DNA of 64,000 nucleotides from Paraphysomonas bandaiensis (taxonomy: Eukaryota; Chrysophyceae): NCBI GenBank assembly GCA_965644295.1, contig CBFFRP010000412.1:62001-126000 (forward strand), in the 5' to 3' direction. This document shows positions 56,770 to 64,000 of the stretch, piece by piece. The position numbers and the translations under genes were made by a program. How positions within the stretch are numbered: the stretch's first letter is position 1; every line of letters starts with the position of its first letter. The notes beneath the pieces were generated by a model. That model was not told the DNA's origin. It saw nothing but the letters and a program-made list of their open reading frames with translations, and made no database searches.

Positions 56770-57936
56770 AGAGCAGAGATCGATGTATGTTTCTTTCTAT
56801 TTTACTACTTTATTTATTTCTGTAAAAACGAAATTAGAGTTTGTAATCAATAGCAATGAGTAAATCATGTGTTATATTATTCGTGCGATCATACGCTAAA
56901 ATGCAACAGTTGGTTCGTATTCTGGCTATCCTTTGAGTGAAACGTTGGTTTGACAGTATAATTCTAAACAAACATCTACCTTTGTGCAGGGGCTGTATTT
57001 TCTTCTTAGTACATTGATGACAACTAATCATAACGACTACTGATTGAGTGCCGCTATAGAGAGCAGAAGAATGAACTGCCTATTTTGTTTTATCTCTATG
57101 ACCTATGTAGTGAGGTGCTAGGAGAATGTAATAGCTATCAAAGTTTATTTTACTTAGTACAATAAACTCATTTTAATGCGACATAATTAATACTTTCTTT
57201 TCGATTTTCTTTGCATTGCTTGATGGCAGAGCCACCAGATTGGACAGTGTACTTTCTGTTAAGAAAAGCGCTTCAAATTTTTATAAAGTGTTGAGAAGAC
57301 TGCCTTTGAGTAATTATTATTACAGTATTACTACATAGTCCAGTTGTTGAAAAATATAAAACTTGGCGATATTACTTGTTGTAAAGAACCAGTTTAAAGT
57401 TTAATACAATAGAAAATGCGTACGGAGGAAGTGTCAAATTAATGAAATTATTACGAAGGCAAATGGTCTAACTGGGGCAATCCTTCCATTTAAGAAAGGA
57501 GTTCTGATTGTTGTATCTAAAGAATGCTTAAGTATACCTACCACACAAGCACGAGACCGCATGTCTCACCAATAACCGTCGTGCAAAGGCAACTAAGCCT
57601 TATATCCAAATAAGTGGAAATTATCGTTGTGCTAGTCTAGAGCTGGAGAGTACACTTCACCCGATCCAGATGTCCTCAAGGAATGCGGCTAGTTACAGAG
57701 TTTACATCGACCTGAACATATGCACTGCTCTTCATGGAATCCACTTTGATGACTAGAGCTCCGCGCTCCTCTCAGACCAACTCCCTGACGCCAATTGGAA
57801 CCGAGATGATTGAGAACCACAAGACACTGTCACGTCAAGCCACCTCCTAAATGCCTAGCAAAAAGCCAAAAGCTGTCCCCGCTAAATCAAGCCTTCCAAC
57901 ACATACAGCATTCATTGGATATGGGATGATCATATT
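56770..57936. other. Intergenic, no gene seen
   Basis: AT-rich 3' flank of the Golgi pH regulator gene; no coding, RNA or repeat signal recognised. Confidence 0.4.
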
Positions 57937-60464
57937 TCCTACAAACCTGGTAAATCGGGGCCCCCACAAACCAAAAAACAGTCCCATATGACCGTCAATA
58001 AACCACCTTAACAAACACTAATTCCTTCAATAACTACACACCCAATCAACTAACACATACAACGCCATGTCCCTCGTATGCACGAGTGTTCATATCATTA
58101 GGACACCTCTCCGCTCATCCATACTACTGCTGCTTTCAACCAGCAATGTGAGGTGAACAACTGTGTTGGCAGTGTTACCTGGTGTCCACCCGCTGTGCTC
58201 CGTAAAGCCTTCATTTACACTATAAACTGGTAAGAATGGAGATAATTAGAGACATTGACTCTATGTGATTTGGTGTGTGTTTTCATATGAAGGCTTGGGA
58301 ATGTTAATACTCTGTCTATAATGTATATATTATATATATAACCTCATAATAGCGGACTGATTCCTTATGCCATAGAGTGACTCTGGGTAGAGGATCTACA
58401 TCGAATATTATTTACTCTCCTCCAAAATACAGCTTGAGTAATCTCTCTGGCTTGTTAAAAGTAACCTATTGGCGTATGCTTGTTTCGTTGCGTGCTCTAC
58501 GTGGAGTGTAGATATCACTCCACTATCGCCCTATAGGAATTGCCATTTGACCTCCCTGGCTTTTCCGGAACGCAACACCTCTCACAGAGATCACCACGTT
58601 TGCTTGATGACTACGTACCATGTACAGTAGGTTCGCGATGCAACTTGTATATATGTTAGTCCTGCCTTGTATGATATGGGTTCTGGATTGATTGTGTAAC
58701 GTTTCCGTGTGCCTTATATATAATATCTAATTAAGATAGTTTCATCCTGCCTTTGTTTGTATTTAGAAATCAGATATCCACGAATTGAAGAAGAAACACA
58801 CTATATTCTACCATGTTATTATACCATTATTTGCTTCACACTGCAACATGTGTATTTAGTTACATACCAAATAATGGTAAGTATTAATGTCCAATATAGT
58901 GGAAAAGCAAATGATCATTAAGTTAAAGAATAACTGGTTAATATCACAGGAAAGAAGACAACAAACTGTAATGAACGTAAAATATAAAAAAGATATTTCG
59001 AATGCTAAATCATAAGCTACCTCGTAATTGTTAGATTTGATAGTACTTTACGCGCATCATTCACTTGCTAAATGCGAACTTCTTCCTTTTCTGCTCTCAA
59101 AGATGTCTTAGCAGCTTGCGTTGCTTTCGTTGCAGCTACCTCTTCTGCCGCGGATAATAAGGCCAACTTTATCAATGATATTGGCCGCCTCCTTTCTTCT
59201 TGTACTCTTTCGGCTTTAGCACAGCGGTCCTCTTCTCTCATAAGCGTGAGCTCTGCTGCACACCGTTTTCTTTAAGCAGGATATCTTGAAGCCATTTCCT
59301 TCTGATACCTTGCAACAAGGCTCTCGTGACTAACTATTTCAGACCAATGACGGATATGGGTCAGTTCGTCTATGTTGATGTTCGTAAGTCCCGGTGATAT
59401 GCCCGAAGCAATCATCTCAGGGTAAGTAACAGTTCCACGAAGTTTTACATATTCGGACAACGTCGGAAGAGAACGTTTCCTGTGATATTAACTAGTTATT
59501 CTTTAACTTAATGATCATTTGCTTTTCCACTATATTGGACATTAATACTTACCATTATTTGGTATGTAACTAAATACACATGTTGCAGTATGAAGCAAAT
59601 AATGGTATAATAACATGGTAGAATATAGTGTGTTTCTTCTTCAATTCGTGGATATCTGATTTCTAAATACAAACAAAGGCAGGATGAAACTATCTTAATT
59701 AGATATTATATATAAGGCACACGGAAACGTTACACAATCAATCCAGAACCCATATCATACAAGGCAGGACTAACATATATACAAGTTGCATCGCGAACCT
59801 ACTGTACATGGTACGTAGTCATCAAGCAAACGTGGTGATCTCTGTGAGAGGTGTTGCGTTCCGGAAAAGCCAGGGAGGTCAAATGGCAATTCCTATAGGG
59901 CGATAGTGGAGTGATATCTACACTCCACGTAGAGCACGCAACGAAACAAACATACGCCAATAGGTTACTTTTAACAAGCCAGAGAGATTACTCAAGCTGT
60001 ATTTTGGAGGAGAGTAAATAATATTCGATGTAGATCCTCTACCCAGAGTCACTCTATGGCATAAGGAATCAGTCCGCTATTATGAGGTTATATATATAAT
60101 ATATACATTATAGACAGAGTATTAACATTCCCAAGCCTTCATATGAAAACATACACCAAATCACATAGAGTCAATGTCTCTAATTATCTCCATTCTTACC
60201 AGTTTATAGTGTAAATGAAGGCTTTACGGAGCACAGCGGATGATCACCTCACATTGCTGGTTGAAAGCAGCAGTAGTATGGATGAGCGGAGAGGTGTCCT
60301 AATGATATGAACACTCGTGCATACGAGGGACATGGCGTTGTATGTGTTAGTTGATTGGGTGTGTAGTTATTGAAGGAATTAGTGTTTGTTTAGGTGGTTT
60401 ATTGACGGTCATTTGGGACTGTTTTTTGGTTTGTGGGGGCCCCGATTTACCAGGTTTGCAGGAT
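57937..60464. mobile_element. Long-TIR DNA element (about 1-kb inverted arms)
   Basis: Left arm 57937 to about 58952 and right arm about 59466-60464 are inverted copies, nearly identical (a few substitutions and one 29-nt insertion in the left arm at about 58.16 kb). Termini read cctRcaaacctggtaaatcg; a possible 4-bp ATTT duplication lies outside (57935-57938 and 60463-60466), not certain. The centre (about 510 bp) carries a coding-like minus frame. The terminal core caaacctggtaaa is shared with the element at 33.4-34.5 kb. Superfamily not identified. Confidence 0.8.
59069..59476 (-). pseudogene. Captured or transposon-derived ORF in long-TIR element
   Basis: Continuous minus frame of about 135 codons broken by a single in-frame TAA at 59272-59274. 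The first half is mixed (VTYPEMIASGISPGL); the second half is very charged and alpha-helical (MREEDRCAKAERVQEERRR, then Ala/Lys/Glu-rich), probably coiled coil. An AG acceptor (tatcacag) precedes it at the edge of the right arm, suggesting an upstream exon inside the arm. No family recognised. Confidence 0.45.
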
Positions 60465-60874
60465 TTCTCAGCAAAACGAAAACCACTTGCAGTGACCGAA
60501 AACAACTGTACGGTGGTGTACACAGCAGTACAGTACACAGCAGTACAGCACACAGTACACAGCAGTACGAATTTCTACAGAGTAGCACAGTACACAGCAG
60601 CAGCAGTAGGAATTTCCTATGTACATGGACACCTATCCTGGCTATGCTGTTTTCTGTTTTCCCTTCCCTCCCATCTCTACATCTACACTCTGTACTGTAC
60701 GATATCAACTGTACAATTATATACAGTACAGCAGTATCGGAATTATTTTCTGGTTAAACTAACATGTACACATAGACAAGCACATTACTTACCAGTCATA
60801 GTTTAAGCTCTTTTCACTTTATTTAGTATCATTGCTCGTATATGTTATTAACCTGAGTGAAATATTTATTAACT
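60465..60874. repeat. Intergenic with acagcagtac microsatellite
   Basis: 60.52-60.61 kb is a degenerate tandem array of 'acagcagtac/acacagtac' units; gtactgtac-type palindromes recur at about 60.69-60.73 kb. It lies just upstream of the 422-residue gene and may form hairpins. Confidence 0.6.
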
Positions 60875-62196
60875 ATGGCTTATTTTGGACCGAAAGAGAG
60901 ACACAGAGCAAGAGTGCGACTAGAGAAACCTCTGCCCTCTCTTTCTAAAAGCGATATGCCTCCTACAATTCCTAAGCTATCAATCACACGTAGTGAAAAT
61001 TCAGCTCTAGATAACTCACGACGACATGCATTGCCCTCTCCTCCTCAGTCTCCTCGATCAGCAGCTGTGTTATCACAGCTATCACCTCCGCCACCAGGAA
61101 CCAATAAATCTGGAAAAGGAAGGGAGCCTAGGGAAGAGTCATCCACCAATGGTAGTCATCGCAGGCAAGGTCGTCGCCTCAGACCTTTGAGACGACTTCG
61201 ATCAAGAAGTCTTGGCGACGTTTCTGATTTAACTAGTCACCACGAAAAATCTCTCATTCCTAGTCCACCCAAGAAACCCCAGCAACCTCCTATTCCACAT
61301 GCTCCACCACAGGTGCCCAGTTTGAAAATGGCTGCCAGCGAATCGATAGCTGCCGGGCCCTCTTCGTCACGCAGCCCTGGAGTGGAGTTGACTCACTCGT
61401 CTCCACGGCGTCCTTTACTGATTCGGCAAGGTAGTGTGGATGACTCACATGTCGGACTCAGTAGTAGGAGAGCTGACAACGGAGCTGTTCCTCCGGGCGA
61501 TTTACAGAACACTGGAGGGGTTGGAGGAGACCTATCCCTCCCTGCGTGTTCTCGTACTTCCTGGTCTTGCCCGAAACCCCAATCTCCAGCGCATTCGTCT
61601 TCTTGCAAAGAGCGAATCCTTCCCCAGCGCCCTTCACCGTTTACCCTCATTGATGGTATTGGTATAGCTGTGCCAGATGTAGGGAATGGCGAGTCGAAGC
61701 CTGAAACTGCTGTGTTTGAAACGGTACTGAGTGGACCAAAGCTTTTCTGGCGACGGCGTATGGAAAGCATAATTACTGTATACGATCACACTGGTATGGA
61801 TTGTTTTGAGGTTCTTACCGTTGATGTGAAGACCCGAAGTGTTGTAAACCGCCTCTATATCCGCCCTTCTACAGTGTCTCAATATCAGGGTAAGGAATTT
61901 GCAGCAAAGCTTCACACTATTACCTCTCTACGAAAAGACCTCTTGGAACGTGCCACGCGCTCCTTGTGCGCTGAGTATGTAATGGATGCTATTGAGATTG
62001 ACAGAGAACTGAGTACAAAAGACACCGTCGTTATGGGTATTAAGAGGTTTAATGGTGGGTATAACGCTGTCATATTGTCAGTGTGTATTTTGTTATGCTT
62101 GTCGCAGGAGAAACAGCTGTCATGGAGACTCTTAACATCCCTCGCCCTCCTGATCTGATTCCAGTACCTCAAGATGCCAACCAGACGTCGACATGA
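60875..62196 (+). CDS. Unidentified 422-residue protein
   Basis: Two exons, 60875-62054 and 62108-62196, separated by a 53-nt GT-AG intron that removes a frame-changing read-through. ATG 60875 is the first in frame. The first 270 residues are disordered and Pro/Ser/Arg-rich, with poly-Pro runs and an R/L-rich stretch (RRQGRRLRPLRRLRSRS). The C-terminal 150 residues are globular: LFWRRRMESIITVYDHTG, then alternating strands (CFEVLTVDVKT, VNRLYIRPS) and a helix (LHTITSLRKDLLERATRSL). This could be a small beta-rich signalling or adaptor domain, but I cannot name it. No signal peptide or membrane helix. Confidence 0.75.
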
Positions 62197-62747
62197 ATCT
62201 GGGAATGTATACGTACTCTGTTGTGTTGTGTAGTTGTAATGTATGTCAAAGAATTGTCTCGTGTCTATTGTGATTTCATGGCAAGCCGTGAGTAAGCAAG
62301 TCTATGTTATCACCGGATTTGTGGGTTGTAATTAGTATAAAGAAAGTAGTTTTGTATCTATCAGTATCGTTGTCGTTTTACATGGGTTATAGGTTATTAC
62401 CGGTCGGAAGTTATATCCGCTCTTTCTCTACCATTTAGTAAATATAACAGTTTCATCTCCATGTTGTGTAAAACTACAAAACTTCTACCTCTCAACTTTT
62501 GTCATATTAAGTAAACAATATGCAAACGTAGGAAAACATGTTCTCCCTGCTCTTCTTTCTATCTTTGCTTCGGTTTCGACGGGGAGGTCTCATCTTTCGA
62601 CGAAGCTGATTTCTAGTACTGAATGATGCCTCCTCTTGACAACTGCTGGAGTGCCCATCAATGCATGCAGGCAACTCCTCAGAGCTCTCCATCTCTTTCT
62701 TCCGACGACTCTTTTTTCAAGTAGATTTAGAATTAGATAGGTCTTGC
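62197..62747. other. Intergenic, no gene seen
   Basis: 3' flank of the 422-residue gene. A minus-strand frame at 62692-62507 is basic and Ser-rich and may be the 3' exon of the repeat family that starts at 62.75 kb; weak. Confidence 0.35.
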
Positions 62748-62970
62748 TATTCTAGCTACTTACGGCAGGAAATGCTTACATAAAATTCCTTTGAAGCACT
62801 AAGCTTTTGTAGTGGCAATCCTTTTTTCTGCATCTCATGTAATCTACGCAATCAGTCATTCTGATATTGTAATGTAGACATATACATAAATGAAGTGCAG
62901 TATATGAGATCGTGTATAGTGATGCATACCAGCAGTAGGTGTATTGTTGGCAACCCCAAGGGGAGCGACC
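62748..62970 (-). repeat. Repeat shared with TIR element at 33.89-34.11 kb
   Basis: Matches 33.89-34.11 kb through most of its length, including a splice-like donor (ggtatgcatcac, minus strand near 62.93 kb) and the blocks ccagcagtaggtgtattgtt and ggcaaccccaag. The inverted termini of that element are not seen here. Confidence 0.7.
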
Positions 62971-63017
62971 GAAGGTGCAGGTCCACTCAATCCACTGTAT
63001 GAGGCTCTGTGCTATAG

Positions 63018-63502
63018 GCTCGTGACCAAACACTTGCTGCTGATAGTAATCGTGTTTCTGGTCACGAGGGAGTCCAACGAGGAGGTGGCAGAGGCCGTGG
63101 TAGAGAGCGTAGAAGAAATCGGTGTGTTGTGGAGTCGGACTCCAGTGATAACGAAGAGAGCGCCGAGGAGGTGCCGGCAGACGACACAGAGAGCGAGAGA
63201 GCGAGCCGGATAGTGATAACGTAGACAACCACAGTGGCTCAGCGAGTGATGCTAGCAGCAGTTCGGATGATGAAGTCGGAGTATCGTTTGAAGTAGGCAA
63301 CAAAGGGAGGAATATCAGAGGTCTGAATGGTGTAGTTACTGCTGTTGTTGGTAAGTTGTTGGATGATGTGAAGTACACTGAAGGGCGCACCGATAGATTA
63401 AAGCGCAATCAGTTGAAAGCACCTGTAGTTAGAAAGAGTTCTGCGCCTAGATCGTCGTCTAGTTCTGCGCTGGGAACTACTCAATGCAGACCAGTGGGTT
63501 GA
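63018..63502 (+). pseudogene. Acidic, RGG-rich coding segment with one frameshift
   Basis: After an AG acceptor (ctatag, 63012-63017) the + strand reads a protein-like frame: a Gly/Arg block (RGGGRGRGRERRR), then an acidic Ser/Glu run (ESDSSDNEESAEE). Near 63.20 kb the sensible frame changes by one base and continues as another acidic run (SDASSSSDDEVG) and a more ordered end, stopping at 63500-63502. Such RGG/acidic composition is common in nucleolar or chromatin proteins and in transposon ORFs. The long minus-strand frame over the same bases is a shadow. A tiny intron could also explain the shift. Confidence 0.45.
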
Positions 63503-64000
63503 TAGTAGTAGTATTAGGGCAGACAACGTAGTTACTGATGGTACAAGGAAACGTGCTGTTGGTGTGTCCTATAAGACCTAAATATTAATAAAAATAATTA
63601 TTAACACTATACTTAGCCTAGCGAGTGCGACTTCATGAAAACACATCTTAACACACTCCTTCAATTTGTTGTGGTTGTAGTAAAATTGCTCATTCTGAAC
63701 TAGATATCAGAGAGAATTTGTCGTTAGACGAGATAGATTAATTAATATCGTTTATACGAATTGTGACAAACAACACAATCTCATTTTGCTCCACGCATAA
63801 TCTCCTACATATATGAACCTCTCGAAAAATCAAACTATTTCAGTTTCTCAATATCATCACAGCATTGGTACATCACTATATTTCACTGTATTCTCGTACA
63901 TTGTCTTCAAGTGCCACACTGAATATACTAGAATATAATCTATATACTAACAGTGGTAAGACGTAAGAAGGTGCAACATCCTTTCACATCACTTCTGGAA
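63503..64000. other. Intergenic to window end, no gene seen
   Basis: AT-rich, no signal recognised; the window stops here. Confidence 0.35.

Noticed and set aside
62776-63408. Minus-strand 210-codon ORF at the right end
   Set aside because: It lies opposite the acidic/RGG frames of the + strand and shows the Leu/Ser/Pro composition of an antisense shadow; only the part overlapping the 62.75 kb repeat may be an exon.

Overview
The window is nuclear DNA from a low-GC microbial eukaryote. Evidence: spliceosomal GT-AG introns of about 40-60 nt interrupt most host genes, LTR retrotransposons and TIR DNA transposons are abundant, and the host proteins are typical of eukaryotic endomembranes and mitochondria (Golgi pH regulator, luminal sulfotransferase, acid ceramidase-like enzyme, PDK/BCKDK-type kinase, SET protein, EF-hand channel). 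I cannot fix the lineage. A stramenopile-like protist is my best guess, from the transposon types and the tandem EF-hand channel, but this is inference.

Layout. 0.2-0.65 kb: decayed hAT transposase fragment. 2.35-15.49 kb: a Ty3/gypsy element with identical 1106-bp LTRs whose gag is split by a second, oppositely oriented chromovirus (4.06-9.50 kb, identical 295-bp LTRs). 15.5-18.5 kb: gene-poor repeats. 18.5-26.6 kb: PDK/BCKDK-family kinase (-), HD phosphohydrolase (+), a 525-bp tandem repeat, a short-chain dehydrogenase (-) and an acid ceramidase/NAAA-type amidase (+). 26.83-32.44 kb: decayed Ty1/copia element. 32.5-36.9 kb: repeats and a TIR element. 36.9-40.0 kb: ten-exon sulfotransferase (-) divergent from a SET-domain gene (+). 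40.4-41.6 kb: Mutator-like element with a SWIM zinc-finger remnant. 41.6-45.3 kb: repeats and LINE-like debris. 45.3-48.0 kb: a tandem two-pore EF-hand channel (-). 49-50.8 kb: a dispersed repeat related to 16.4-18.2 kb. 51.0-53.0 kb: unidentified 587-aa gene (-). 53.7-56.8 kb: Golgi pH regulator (GPR89/GTG) gene with at least 15 exons (+). 57.9-60.5 kb: element with ~1-kb terminal inverted repeats. 60.9-62.2 kb: unidentified 422-aa gene (+). 62.7-64 kb: repeat debris with an acidic, RGG-rich coding segment.

The host genes form no operon-like unit and are scattered singly among transposons. Most exon structures below were rebuilt by eye from reading frame and splice signals, so exact junctions are predictions. 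The most notable items are the four-P-loop channel, the nested pair of very young retrotransposons, a conserved structured repeat family (called R1 here) present in whole and partial copies, and the Mutator-like relic.
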